Below, in pieces: positions 13,687 through 23,276 of a stretch of 64,000 nt of DNA (the first letter of the stretch is position 1; each line of letters opens with the position of its first letter). The notes beneath the pieces are model-generated. The model worked only from the letters and a program-made list of their open reading frames with translations. It ran no database searches and was not told the origin of the DNA. The stretch is from positions 14,752,776-14,816,775 of the forward strand of contig NC_135568.1 in NCBI RefSeq assembly GCF_964340395.1, in the 5' to 3' direction. The stretch comes from Glandiceps talaboti (taxonomy: Eukaryota > Hemichordata > Enteropneusta > Spengelidae). Position numbers and translations under genes: made by a program.

Positions 13687-15470
13687 TGGGGGTGTCGTTT
13701 ATTGAGCTTGTGTGACGTTGTGCGATCGTCTCTAGATCATGAATATCTTGGCCTGTTCGACTGTAGTAGTACGTACCTTGCTAGAATGAACATTAGATTC
13801 ACTGTTGTTTCCTTTGATGCTTGATATTTGAAATCCACCGGCTCTAGACACGAAGTCACCATTTTGAAAGTCACCGTGTTTGTGTAGTGTAATGTTAGCA
13901 TCTAAAATATTTGTATGCATATCAAACACACCTTCCTCAGTCTTTTCCATTGACGTTAATGTTAAGTTGAGACAGTGCTCGATAGTTTCAAACATTCCAA
14001 CCATAACGTTAGCATCCTGGATGAAAAAAAGGAAACGAACAAGAGGATTCAAGTTATTGTCGGTGTTGGGTTGTCGGTGGCCGAGTGGTTATACCACTTG
14101 CCTCTTACCACTGCGGTCGGGGTTCGAACCCCATTCAGGGTTTGATTAAATTTACCACGCTGTAAGTAAGAAGAGTGTCGTTCAGTCTACCGAACAACGC
14201 AGGTTTTCCCCGGGTACTCCGGTTTCCTCCTGCATTAACACTGAACCCATGAGGGATGGTCCTCACTGGACTTCTTGGGAGACAAGTGTTTATATGCTTA
14301 AAGAACTATCCAGTATAAATAAAGATTATTATTATTCATTACTAAAATGACTATATATGTTCATGTTTCTTTGTTATTACATGTATATCAGTAATTATTT
14401 CACCGGTGCGTGCACATACTAGTGATATTTGCTCGCCAGTGCAATACCAAAAACATTATGCAATAATGTTTTTGCATACCTGTTTGTAAATGGTATGCGG
14501 ATGAGGACGCGATCGCAGAGTATCATTATTCCGTTAATGACAGTGGTTAATAAGGCCATTTGTTACCAAGGTAACCACACATGCGTGACTTGCCCTTGTG
14601 TGGCCTCGTTAGGGTATCAATATATTTAACAAAGTTCAATGCTATGCATACCTCGTCATGGCATCTATTGCCAGCTGTACCAAAATGCTGCTTAAAATCA
14701 TTAGCTTCGAGAACATTTGACGATGCTTGGAATATATCTACAAACGAGAGAAATTGTAATTTAGAAAGACATCATAATGAAATTACACTTCATGGGCGTT
14801 TCTCATCTGCACTATATCATATCATACGGTCACAGCGATATCTTTTAGACCAGTGATCTGAGAAAGTTAATTTAATCCTGACAATGTATCTGTATCTGTA
14901 GAATACTGTGTAGGGTATCATCACCTCATCACTCTAATTACTAAGTATTTCATTTTGGATTTTTCAAATAAAAATGCTTGAACTTGTTACTCTTATTTTC
15001 AATATCACTTTCATTTAAAGAAGATGAAGAAAAAGAAGATATACACTCCAAGAGTGAAATCACCGTAGATAAGGCATACAGTGGATACGAAACAAGAAAG
15101 ATTGCCATGGAGGAAAGTCTCGAAAGAAATGCGTACTGTGGAACGTACAATGTAATGTACTCTCTGACCAGTAAGTATATATCTACAATAGAATGCTATG
15201 TATTCAGAATTGGAAGTGTATATGTGATAGGATTAATTGTGTAGTCACAAGAAACTGGGCGGGGATGAGGGTGGGGGAAGGGGATTTAAAGGGTCTGGCA
15301 GGATCGTTGTGTAGGTGTGGTGAATGCTACATCCAAAGACGGGTTATCTCACACACAGATACGCAATCTCTGAAGGTGGTAGAATGAGGATGTTGCCTGC
15401 CTGCCTGTCTGTCTGTCTGTCTGTCTGCCTGCCTGTCTGCCTGCCCGTCCGCCCGCCCGCTCACCCGCCC

Positions 15471-15532
<62 letters not shown>

Positions 15533-17060
15533 CTGTCTGTTGGTCTTCTGTTTGTTTGTCCGCCGGTCTGTCTGTTTGAGGAAAGACTACAGGGCTTACC
15601 TGATGTAACTTTACGAATAACTGTAGCACTGCTGCTCTCATTATTTGCGAATGAATCCAGAGATTCAACTAATTGGTGGATCAGGTCGGCAGCTGTAAGC
15701 TAAAAGAGGTCAATATTGTTTATAATTTGTTCGTTTACCCCCAAAATTGATCATATGTTCACACTGATATAAATGTAGTAATTTTTGTGAACTTGTTCAT
15801 CATATTCGACTCCATAAGTAAAGAATACTCAGCGAGTTCATTTCAACGTTGCGATTCATCCTTCATCATCACACACACGTGAGTTATGGTGAGTGTTAGA
15901 GACACCTGGTGATGCAACGGCTTCCGACATGAAAATGGATTAGACAGATTTTTAACAAGTGATAGGGGTGGTAGGGAAGGAGCGCAGTGAGAAAGAGGGG
16001 ATGAAAATACCCTCTGACAGGTAAACCACTTTGTCAAATGTACGGGGGGGGGGGGTTCAGGGTAAATCGAAACGTCTACTCTTAATTACTAGCAAAATAC
16101 CATTGTTACTTTTGACAATGTCGTTCATTCAACTTCATTGATACTTACGTAATAGACGTATACGATATTATTGGCTTAGACGGATAGAAAATGACAGGTT
16201 TATTTACATAACATATTATGCAGCGGGTTGGGGGTTGATTTTGTGCCGGTGGTTTAGTTCTGTGTTTCCCGAGAGAAAACATCCTTGCTACGCTATCTGA
16301 CAGCATAGCAAGGATCTATCTAATTACCATACATCTGTCTAATTACCATATATTATTTTTCTCTTTCTTTTCGTTGAACAGCTTTTGTTGTTCATTAGTT
16401 TTGTTATTTTATGTAAATGATTCTTTTAGATGGTTTAGTACGTTTGTTATTATTTTCATGTTTTGTACCATTAACAACTCCCAGGGCTTTGTTAGTGTAC
16501 TCAAATAAATGATAGCATAGCATAGTACCACTTCTTATACACCACCTCTTATACTGTTCACTCGCCAAGTTATTGTCTTTGGACTGAAAATAGGATTAAT
16601 TTACCTAGGTCGTTCTACGACACGACAACCTGAACCTAAAGACTGATTTACGGTGCTCAAATGTGAGTCAAAATCGCCACGATTTTTCAGAAACTATGAT
16701 TGAGGAGTTATAATAATTACATTGTTGCCAATATTAAAATATTCGTGACGTGAACGCGTTGCCTGTAATCATCTAACGACTCGTAGTGACAAAGCCCCGT
16801 GGGCATTTTCCTGCCTGCACGAACACAAATATTAGGGAATGATATCAAAGAATTGAGCCTAATAGACAATACGATGCTTTTAGTGACAGCAATTCATGTA
16901 AATGATTACCTGTGTTTGTCCTCGTAGTTCACTTGGATTATCGAATGACGTCACAGTCGACATGGCATGGGCAGCTTGTTCTAATGTATCTTTGTCATGG
17001 ACCCCGCGTTTTAGAACAACAGAAGTTGTTGTTATGAGTGACGATCTTACCTGTTGAGAG

Positions 17061-17101
<41 letters not shown>

Positions 17102-18305
17102 TTAATTTTTATATATTGCTTTCCCACACTGTGCTCAAAGCGTTTTACAATTATTAGCCCTCGCATGGATGTATACCTGGCACAATGGCCCTTTACATCA
17201 TCAACTCCCTGGGGAGCATACATCCATTGCAGCCTCTATAAGCTCACAGGATTAAAGCATTCACATTGCAACCTCTATCCTATCAGGTCCCCAATTATAC
17301 AGCTGGGTGGACTGAGGCATAATCGTGGCTCAACTCTTTCCCAATGACTTTAGTCACTCAGTAACAAACGGCAGCGACAGCGCTCAAACCTGCAAACTGC
17401 AGATTCCTAGCCGGCCACTCTAACCATTGGACCATCATGACTCCAGATATATTTGATATGCATATATTTGTAGAATTTATGTGCTTGTATCGACAGAGGT
17501 TGAGTAGAACGTAGTTTCCGGTCTTACCTGTTGTAGCGTTTCTATGGCAGACTCACCCATTTCCTGTGAAGCAAATACATGGAATTTAATAAAAACATTC
17601 AACTTTGCTTAAGAATCTTCACAAGCCACGTAAAACAGTGAAGTCATTTCGATTAGTGAACCTTGTTTATTTCATTTAATGCCTACCGTAAACATATTTG
17701 AATATTGCACAAAAATTACTATTATAAATTGCTAAAAATATGAATAATTCATAAATGTTGACGCTACCTTACTTTACCTTTTCAACGATATTACCACGAC
17801 AGTAGGCATTTCATTTTCTTTAAAAAAAATAGTTCACATTTTGTGACAATGTGGAAGAATTTTACATTGATATTTTGATTTCAAAATGTTATAAAAATTT
17901 TTTAAATGGTTTCTTCAAAAAAAAATATGTGTCTCTCATTCAATATATACATGCATGCACACACGTCAAAAGACATGCATACATACATCAGCCATTGTGT
18001 TCATGACCTCTCCATTGACAATGATTTCGTTGAGTGTTGAAAAGATATGAATCGAAGCCGGATACCCATTAGTCACGTCATCTTCAAGTTTTTGAACATC
18101 GTCCACTAGCATATGTGCTTCTGTTCTGCTGATTTTGTATTCCGTTACCTGTGAAACAGATGGATAAAGTGATAATACGTGTAGCTGTGGTTATGCGCCA
18201 TTCTGTCTGTGGCTGTCTGGCTGTCTGTCTGTCTGTCTGTCTGTCTTTGTGCCTGCCTGCCTGCCTGACTCCATCCGTCCGTCTGTCTGTCTGTTTGTTT
18301 CTTCG

Positions 18306-18364
<59 letters not shown>

Positions 18365-18415
18365 ATATGTATGTATGTATATTTGTCTACCTGCCTGCCT
18401 GTCTGACCTTCTGCC

Positions 18416-18455
<40 letters not shown>

Positions 18456-21400
18456 GATTCACCTGTCTGAACAGGAGAATGTAAAATGGTACCAATATCT
18501 TTCATACTTTCATACTGTAAATGAAACTGTTCAGCCATACCTGGACACTGTGAGTGCAGTTTATCAACATTCCAAAGGTACCCATTACTTGAAGCTGTAA
18601 ATCTATAGTAAAATTCATCTCCATTCTCCCTTTTGTGATATGGAATGGTTTAGGCTGATCTGCACCCCTGTAAATCAACACTCCAGTGTCTTCCATTTTC
18701 CCGTCATGATATCTTACTTCATACTCCACAAGGGGCATTTCTTTTGGGATTGGCCATGTGATCTTAAACTTGTCTTGTAGGGTGACGCCTATTTGGAAAT
18801 TCAGCAAAGATTACTTACTGTGCTTTTCCCCAAACCGAGTCAAAGCTATTAAATGAACTATGAAGATCAGTGAGCATTATCACAAGGTTTCATCTTGGGA
18901 TAGACACCATAAATATAACACACAAACATCACTTAAACCGTGTGGGCTCTGTATTTAGTTAATGATACAAACAGTAGCAGCATACTATTTTAACAGATTC
19001 TACCAACTTTCACTGGCTGCTGACCATGGATTTTGTTTGAACTTCAACAGATTATACCTTGTGTGGTAGTTATTGTTCATATCATTAACTACTTGTGATC
19101 AGCCTCACTAATCTTGATAGTTCATTCAATAGCTTTGACTCGCGTTGGGGAAATAGCACTGTAACGTCTTTGAATGGTTTATACAACCAAGTATTTTTCA
19201 TCATTCTGTTAAACGAATACATCTTTGGAGAAAGGTAATATTAATAACACCTAGTGTTTAATTCTTACTTTTGAAGCAAGGCAAAATAAATTATTTAAGC
19301 CAAGACCGAGTAATACGGGGAGATGCATTCAGACAGACACATCAAAAGACACGGAGTAAAGATCGAGGCAGCGGAACAGAGATAGAGGTGGCGCAAAAAA
19401 GCCCAGTGTCGAGATGAAAAAAGGGGAATCGTGTGTGCATCTACATGGTTAGAAAGACAGCTCTAATATTGGTTCATTTGCTAGCTACACATATTACGAA
19501 TTGGCGATCACTAACCTGTTTTGGGCGTAACAATTACGTCATCGCAGTACCCTATTGAGAGAAACGTTTGGTATGAAATGATACACTACAAGAACTATTT
19601 TTATGTGCGCAAAACTATATACTTGAAATATGGAAAAAGAGCTATCTGTGTTGCGTAATGTTCTATAAAAGGTGCGCAGAACGGTAAAGTTATAGTGTGA
19701 TTAGTACATAAGTTACGTACACATTTCTTCGCAGAAATACTTGCTCATCTCAACAAAGGAAAACATTATGTTTGGTAATAGTGAATTTTATTAGAAACGG
19801 TGCATGATCCTCAAAAGGCGAGTTAGAGTTTGGCTTTTAGAAACCCTCAAACACAAAATCTTTTAAGATATAAGGCCTAAAATCTTTTAAAAGATAATAT
19901 AAAATCTTTTAAAATATAAGGCCTAAAACGAATTGTGTGGTTCCGATTACGCTCAATTTTAGAATAGATGGAGTGAATGTCTAATTCAGGTAGTTATGTT
20001 TTCCGTTGTTTTCCATATGGTCTCTATTTTATTGGTTTCTTCCTATCAGAGATGTACATCCATTTCAGATTGGAAGAACAGTTTTATATTGTCTTTTAAG
20101 TTGATGTCAGTTGCTGCATCCACTATATCTCGCGAGACTTCACAATTTTCGCGATTTTTTTTCGAATACCTAAAGAAAATTTAGGGTCGGCAGACAGTGA
20201 AAAACTAGGCGGGGTTGGGGTAACCGGAACCAAACAATTATTTTAAAAATCTAATCTGGAAAAAAAATTCGATACAAAAACTACTACATTATCATATATT
20301 TCTCAATTCTACCAACCATTTGAAATAGTTTTATCTGCTTCGTCTAAGATGTATACTGATAAAGCTTACATAGTCGGTTAGAGGTGGCGAAAATCACTTT
20401 CCTGACGCGTGTTAATGTATTGGAAAAACGTACTCATAGTGATTAATAAAATAGGTTATGAAAACTATGGAGATCTAAGCATGACAAAAGGGTTTTCTAA
20501 AGTCGTAATATATTCTGATATTCTTGTCTTATCAATAAAAAATAAAAGGAATCTTAATCAACAAAAGTGGACACGCTTTTTTTTCCAGATAATGAATATT
20601 GTCATTCTACAATTTTAGTTATATTTCTTTTCGTCAATGTTTAGGTCGATTACTCGATTAACGATTTATCTTAAGAACAAATTAAAATTTCTAGACAATT
20701 TGTTTGACAATTTCATATATACAATATCTGAGTTAAATACCGTATCTACACTGTCGTAATATATTTACAACTGCTGATATCAGACACGCAGGTCAAGTAA
20801 ACAGATGCATTGGATTAATAACACTTGGCTCAGCATGTTGGAACAGCAGAGACTTGTATTACACACCATGATTTGATAAGAACAGTTTTATGGTCTACCT
20901 TTGTGAACATTAAATGCCAGGGCAACTGGAATTTGTTTGTGGATGTGAACTGTTATGTAAATTACCCAATTCGGGTGTTTACTTTCCCTGTTTGTAACAG
21001 GTTCTGTTTGTCCACGGTCTAGCGTCAACGGTTGCATATTAATTATTATTCAGTTAGTGAACAATTCAGATTAGATGTAAACGTGCATGGCTGGATGACA
21101 AAATTAGTTATTTTGAAGATATGTGACAAAATGAGTCTGTAGAATGATTCACACCATGTACAATCCAAGTTATTGTGTTTGGACAGAAAATATGGATTGT
21201 ATACCTTGGTCATTCTACGTCACGTCACTGGTTATGCTGTCTACGAATATGAGTCAAGACGTCCAGAAACGTCATCATTGTTTATAGAATTTTCTTAAAG
21301 AATGCTTGAGATTATACATTTTTTTCACTATTTTTTCTTCGTTCAACCGGAAAATACTCGTGACCCTATATTTGTCACTTTTCGTCGAGCTGCTTGTAGT

Positions 21401-21753
21401 GTCTAGGAACTTAGACCACTTGTATTTTCCTTAGCTGATCGTACGAATACAAATATTGAGGGGGGGGGGAAATAAATATCTAAATAATTATTTACCTTGT
21501 CACTTAATATACAAGGATACTGGGGCAGAGAATATATCCTCATTTTGTTACAAGAAATTAAAAACATGCTTATTAAACATAATTATTACCTTGTACTGCC
21601 ACTGTGAAATTGCACACAGCAGTATTGCCAGAATCATCAGTAGCCGTGCAGGCTACTTGGGTTTGTCCAAATCCGGAAGTAGATTCGGAAACTGGATAAC
21701 AATCAATTGTAGATATTTCCGCCGACTTGGATTTTCCAATCATCCTCCTAATC

Positions 21754-21802
<49 letters not shown>

Positions 21803-23276
21803 CACTACTACCACCCGTAGTGGTCATTATAAAGTCGATGAATGCTGACAAACTACTTGTGCCATTTCCATCGGCATCTTCAGAGGGACATAATAGAACC
21901 GGACTACTAGGATCTATGGATGGAAAAATTAAGTTCAAGTTGTCATCAAGTTCACAAACATCTTGAATCCTGGAATGCTGGAAGGTTTAATTTAATAAAA
22001 TCCACACATGTATAAAGATTTTTATGAAAAAAAATCCACAATCATGTAATTAGTCTAATTAGTATTCAAGAAATCAACATAGAATATAAATAGAATGTAG
22101 ATATCTTGAGGCAGAAATAGAATGCATATAGAGAGTATTTGTTTTTAGCTGGCATTATTGCGAAAACTAGGCCTCGACAACCCTGGATAGGAAAATTAGT
22201 CTAATTGGTCCTATATGCTGGAGGATTTACAGTTGGTTGAAGGCGTTCTAACATGTTTTGACACATCTTTTGTCCCTGTTCATGTAGTTTCCTGTAATGA
22301 CGTGGGCTGCTGTGGAGGTGGTTCAGTGGATCAATACCTTTCTGTAGATGACCCATATCGTTGAACCATATTTGAGCATAGATCTTATAATTTACACATG
22401 TAGGCTGCGTTGGCAAAAGTTTCGTCTTAGAAAGCCCGATGTTAAGTTGGCTTTCTTTGTGATGTTGACAATACGCGGATAGCATTTTCATGTCCTCAAA
22501 GTGATCGGACGTTGACAGGTAATTTGTGGGGCCACCTGCAATATATGGTTCCTTATGGAGTAGAAGTGAGATGACTTGTTGCAGATAAACATGATGAAGC
22601 ACTTTTTGATATTGAATCGCATCCTTCAAGTGGTGGCCCACGTTTCTTAACTGTTCCAGGTCTCTTTGTAGAGTGATCCTGGTAGGTCTTGATCTGTCTA
22701 TGCAATAGTCGATCATCGGCAAAGAGTCTTACATTTGATGCAACACACTCACAGGTGGCTCATGTATGTGGCACACAAATGGTAATAGCCACAGTACGGT
22801 TCCCTGAGGTACCTCTGTATTAATGGTCGTCTCAGAATTGTCCCGTTAGACTACTATTCTCATATACTAGTATCTTTTCAAAAGGCATGATGTAATCCAG
22901 GAGTGAATATATGCTATAGTTGTGTAGCTATTAATCGGCAGGGTTTGTGATGCGTGATTCTGTTTTAGTTGGTTTAGAGATCTAGAAGCAATGTCGATTA
23001 CGGTTTGACGAACATCCCAGTTTGATGTTTAAGTTCAGTATTCTAGATATAATGCACGGGGACTTCAAGTCTCCTGATAGCATTACATGGTTTCGTCGCA
23101 TTTTAGATGATAGAATTCTACTTTTCATTATTATCAGCTTCGACTGAAGTTGTGCACTTGGAAGAAAATAGTAGAAAATTGTGTAAATTTGTAAACTTAC
23201 CAAACGCGTACGTTGGACGTTTCAAGCTCGCGACGCCAATGACACAAAGAATAACAAGTATTCTTGGGATACCCAT
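4631..23276 (-). CDS. Polycystin-1-like receptor (HYR / GPS / PLAT), channel-less, whole gene model
   Basis: Predicted cell-surface receptor of the polycystin-1 (PKD1/PKD1L/REJ) family. Exons, 5' to 3' on the minus strand: 23276-23201 (probable signal peptide), 21969-21590, 19551-19516, 18788-18541, 18148-17987, 17563-17528, 17050-16910, 15699-15600, 14737-14652, 14016-13777, 12677-12266, 11143-11007, 10251-10021, 8822-8649, 8511-8351, 7117-6448, 4723-4631. From the second exon to the stop, every junction keeps frame with GT-AG signals, giving about 1,100 residues. Domain order is HYR, HYR-like, REJ/GAIN-type stalk, GPS, helix 1, PLAT, helices 2-5, stop. Full polycystin-1 continues with a TOP domain and helices 6-11, which are missing here. 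Family knowledge predicts autoproteolysis at the GPS. The ligand is unknown. The weak point is the link between the first two exons, which does not keep frame as drawn. Confidence 0.9.
4834..4879. repeat. AAAT tetranucleotide microsatellite
   Basis: About 11 perfect AAAT units in the last intron of the receptor gene. Confidence 0.9.
4909..5046. repeat. Long near-perfect hairpin
   Basis: Arms of about 60 bp (ATAAACCACCCCCTGGGGA, GTATACC, GGTTTTGACCAGTGAAC and complements) around a short centre containing GAGCGATAGCG. A single-arm relative lies at about 36370-36425. It directly abuts the element with TIRs at 5051-5962. Confidence 0.8.
5051..5962. mobile_element. Element with 24 bp terminal inverted repeats
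   Basis: TATTATATTATACCAG then TATATTGA at the left is matched by its reverse complement at about 5936-5962. The interior is unusually GC-rich near 5590-5640 and has no convincing coding frame. It lies between the last two exons of the receptor gene. Confidence 0.55.
6448..7117 (-). CDS. Polycystin-like gene exon 16: membrane helices 2-5
   Basis: A 670 nt exon that completes the PLAT domain (YDFLCYDWLG) and then encodes the family signature LWMSVFKRELPSHFTRVQRL. Hydrophobic segments follow: SCIAATFSLAMLSNAMFY; IYVALMSSLITLPAPILMTA; WALVFVSSVTSNFFLVLYSL; and LLSQLTTSALSAFLVDPVK, which is continued by the last exon. The S-F-TRVQRL motif and the final DPVK match the helix 2 to helix 5 region of polycystin-1 proteins closely. 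It ends in phase 0 at a GTAAAT donor. Confidence 0.96.
8242..8300. repeat. Compound AC / TC / GGAA microsatellite
   Basis: AC array, then TC array, then GGAA units, in the receptor intron between PLAT and membrane exons. Confidence 0.85.
8351..8822 (-). CDS. Polycystin-like gene exons 14-15: PLAT domain
   Basis: Exons 8822-8649 (58 codons) and 8511-8351 (161 nt) encode an intracellular PLAT (lipoxygenase-like beta sandwich) domain. Diagnostic strands are YGYLITIFTGLRPGAGTKC, VTLQLTGLHGVSR, LVSLPEHLGQLENLHV and DPWLLDIVEVMDI. The usual WHDN(S/T)G stretch after the LG-x-L-x-x-L strand is replaced by an ELCMSVNEK segment, so the loop that helps define lipid or calcium binding in relatives is altered. 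It starts directly after the RRKDKQDLLK tail of helix 1, as in polycystin-1. Confidence 0.93.
8931..9211. mobile_element. Palindromic MITE family C, second copy
   Basis: Left end CTCTGTTTGCTACAACCAA and right end TGGTTGTATCAAACAG, with the AGACACACAGGCG-type centre. It lies in the receptor intron just upstream of the first PLAT exon. Confidence 0.6.
10021..11143 (-). CDS. Polycystin-like gene exons 12-13: GPS cleavage site and first membrane helix
   Basis: Exon 11143-11007 encodes CLYWNEENEMWASDGCW, the first cysteine-tryptophan half of a GPS motif. Exon 10251-10021 encodes the second half, CHFNHLT. All four conserved cysteines and both tryptophans are present, and the HL/T cleavage triplet is intact, so autoproteolysis is predicted. 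After cleavage the sequence runs through FTFADIVVP into a hydrophobic helix (STVLITIIVGFVLYITMVIV) and a basic stop-transfer RRKDKQ. This is helix 1 in the polycystin-1 plan. The junction is phase 0 with consensus splice sites. Confidence 0.95.
10275..10354. repeat. AT microsatellite
   Basis: Perfect AT array of about 80 bp lying only 24 bases from the acceptor of the GPS/helix-1 exon (exon start 10251). Confidence 0.9.
11970..12220 (+). repeat. Interspersed repeat family F, copy 1
   Basis: About 250 bp ending CCCCGGGTGGAAAGACATGG then TCAAATATGACTTTTCG. A second direct copy is at 52260-52503. It lies next to receptor exon 12677-12266. Confidence 0.6.
12266..18148 (-). CDS. Polycystin-like gene exons 5-11: REJ/GAIN-type stalk
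   Basis: Seven exons (18148-17987, 17563-17528, 17050-16910, 15699-15600, 14737-14652, 14016-13777, 12677-12266) encode about 390 residues preceding the GPS. Lengths of 162, 36 and 141 nt keep phase 0; the 100 and 86 nt exons share a phase 1 junction. Sequence features are typical of the region between the REJ module and GPS of polycystin-1 relatives: amphipathic helices such as LEQAAHAMSTVTS and LIHQLVESLDSF, then a beta-rich segment (MVGMFETIEHCLNLTL through NVYTVPSQKTLFFF) resembling a GAIN fold, with numerous Asn-x-Ser/Thr sites. No intact REJ module is recognisable, so that label rests on position and composition. Confidence 0.85.
12784..12828. repeat. ATTT microsatellite
   Basis: About 11 units in a receptor intron. 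Confidence 0.9.
13644..13686. repeat. GTT microsatellite
   Basis: About 14 GTT units in a receptor intron. Confidence 0.9.
14072..14338 (+). mobile_element. tRNA-derived SINE, near full length
   Basis: The head has an A box (GGCCGAGTGG) and a B box (GGTTCGAACCCC) spaced as in a Leu/Ser-type tRNA. A body follows with the stretch GGTACTCCGGTTTCCTCCTGC, a core seen in many invertebrate SINEs, and the tail is a short ATT repeat. It sits in a receptor intron opposite the gene. Other copies are at 55976-56153 (minus) and about 848-898 (minus, 3' end only). Confidence 0.75.
15021..15170 (+). CDS. Possible plus-strand exon of unknown gene inside a receptor intron
   Basis: A 150 nt open stretch flanked by a TTTCATTTAAAG acceptor and a consensus GTAAGTAT donor, phase 1 at both ends. 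It encodes about 50 residues including DIHSKSEITVDKAYSGYETR and SLERNAYCGTYNVMYSL. The composition looks protein-like (charged, few repeats) and the plus-strand reading is better than the minus. No partner exons were found and no family is recognised, so it could be a retrocopy fragment or chance. It lies in the receptor intron between exons 15699-15600 and 14737-14652. Confidence 0.35.
15394..15575. repeat. CTGT/CTGC microsatellite, about 180 bp
   Basis: Imperfect CTGT array with CTGC and CCGC variants, immediately downstream of receptor exon 15699-15600. It gives spurious cysteine-leucine or Asp-Arg-Gln-Thr frames. Confidence 0.9.
16560..16845 (+). repeat. Interspersed repeat family E, copy 1
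   Basis: About 290 bp unit beginning CAAGTTATTGTCTTTGGACT with GGTCGTTCTACG and ending near ACGAACACAAATATTAGGG. Other copies: 21165-21462, 29200-29535 and 53925-54225, all in the same orientation. Confidence 0.55.
17062..17445 (-). mobile_element. Second tRNA-derived SINE family, near full length
   Basis: On the minus strand the head (17445 downward) has TGGTCCAATGGTTAGAGTGG as an A box and a degenerate B box (CAGGTTTGAGCGC). The body ends in GTAAAACGCTTTGAGCAC and a trinucleotide ATT tail (plus strand AATn, 17062-17100). A diverged copy lies at 25075-25345. It is in a receptor intron. Confidence 0.65.
18203..18455. repeat. CTGT/CTGC microsatellite, about 250 bp
   Basis: Three CTGT blocks with CTGC and ATGT variants between receptor exons 18788-18541 and 18148-17987. 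Confidence 0.9.
18541..19551 (-). CDS. Polycystin-like gene exons 3-4: second HYR-like extracellular segment
   Basis: Two exons, 19551-19516 (36 nt) and 18788-18541 (248 nt), join in phase 1. They encode GYCDDVIVTPKTG followed by DKFKITWPIPKE, the opening pattern of an HYR domain (Cys-x-Asp-Asp-Ile, then a WP-x-P strand). The rest (VLIYRGADQPKPF and onward, with two Asn-x-Thr-type glycosylation sites) is divergent and lacks the usual closing HYR motif. It forms part of the ectodomain. Assignment as HYR-like is an inference from the first third only. Confidence 0.75.
19934..20236 (-). mobile_element. MITE family A, copy 2
   Basis: Inverted relative to copy 1: begins TGTGGTTCCGATTACGC, contains CAGATGTACATCC, and ends GGGTAACCGGAACC. 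AGGCCTAAAA flanks the left end. It lies in a receptor intron. Confidence 0.65.
20811..21006. mobile_element. MITE family B, copy lacking its left end
   Basis: Starts in TTGGATTAATAA, keeps GGAACAGCAGAGACTTGTAT and the right end TTTACTTTCCCTGTTTGTAA, but the left terminal repeat is gone. Confidence 0.65.
21165..21462 (+). repeat. Interspersed repeat family E, copy 2
   Basis: Shares CAAGTTATTGTGTTTGGACA, GGTCATTCTACGTCACG and TGTATTTTCCTTAGCTGA with the other copies. It lies in a receptor intron. Confidence 0.55.
21590..21969 (-). CDS. Polycystin-like gene exon: HYR domain with a serine tract
   Basis: Encodes about 126 residues ending in a clear HYR (hyalin repeat) C-terminal half, FGQTQVACTATDDSGNTAVC followed by NFTVAV. 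The first half (SSPVLLCP onward) is interrupted by a run of about 16 serines encoded by an AGT microsatellite (plus strand CTA repeat, roughly 21756-21813). The frame is open through the repeat. HYR domains are extracellular, immunoglobulin-like adhesion modules. The exon ends in phase 1 at 21590. An alternative acceptor 8 bases upstream (exon start 21977) is also open. Confidence 0.85.
22200..23110 (-). pseudogene. Degraded non-LTR retrotransposon (CR1/L2-like) fragment
   Basis: Minus-strand remnants of a reverse transcriptase in shifting frames: VPQGTVL (finger-palm motif) near 22790-22810, LFADD (catalytic YADD-type box) near 22710-22725, LQRDLEQL shortly after, and ITKKAN plus NITGNY-type thumb remnants down to about 22200. 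An endonuclease-like GDLKSPCI (compare GDFN) lies near 23060. Multiple frameshifts and stops and a missing middle show it is dead. It sits between the signal-peptide exon and the HYR exon of the receptor gene. Clade assignment is from motif style only. Confidence 0.7.
23201..23276 (-). CDS. Signal-peptide first exon, probable start of the polycystin-like gene
   Basis: The ATG sits in a good initiation context (GAAAAG before it and G after). The encoded 25 residues begin MGIPRILVILCVIG and form a basic start followed by a hydrophobic core, a typical secretory signal. A consensus donor (GTAAGT) follows directly. It lies upstream of the HYR exon on the same strand, with retrotransposon debris in the intron between. 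It ends in phase 1, while the next recognised exon would need phase 0 or 2. So at least one short exon is unrecognised, or this exon belongs to another transcript. The upstream leader contains a tandem duplication of about 30 bp (23319-23383). Confidence 0.6.

Noticed and set aside
14072-14140. A functional tRNA gene
   Set aside because: A and B boxes are present but the body does not fold as a complete tRNA and continues into a SINE core and tail.
18145-18600. Long open frames rich in Cys-Leu-Ser-Val or Asp-Arg-Gln-Thr on both strands (also near 15327-15668)
   Set aside because: They are translations of CTGT/CTGC microsatellites, open in several frames at once.
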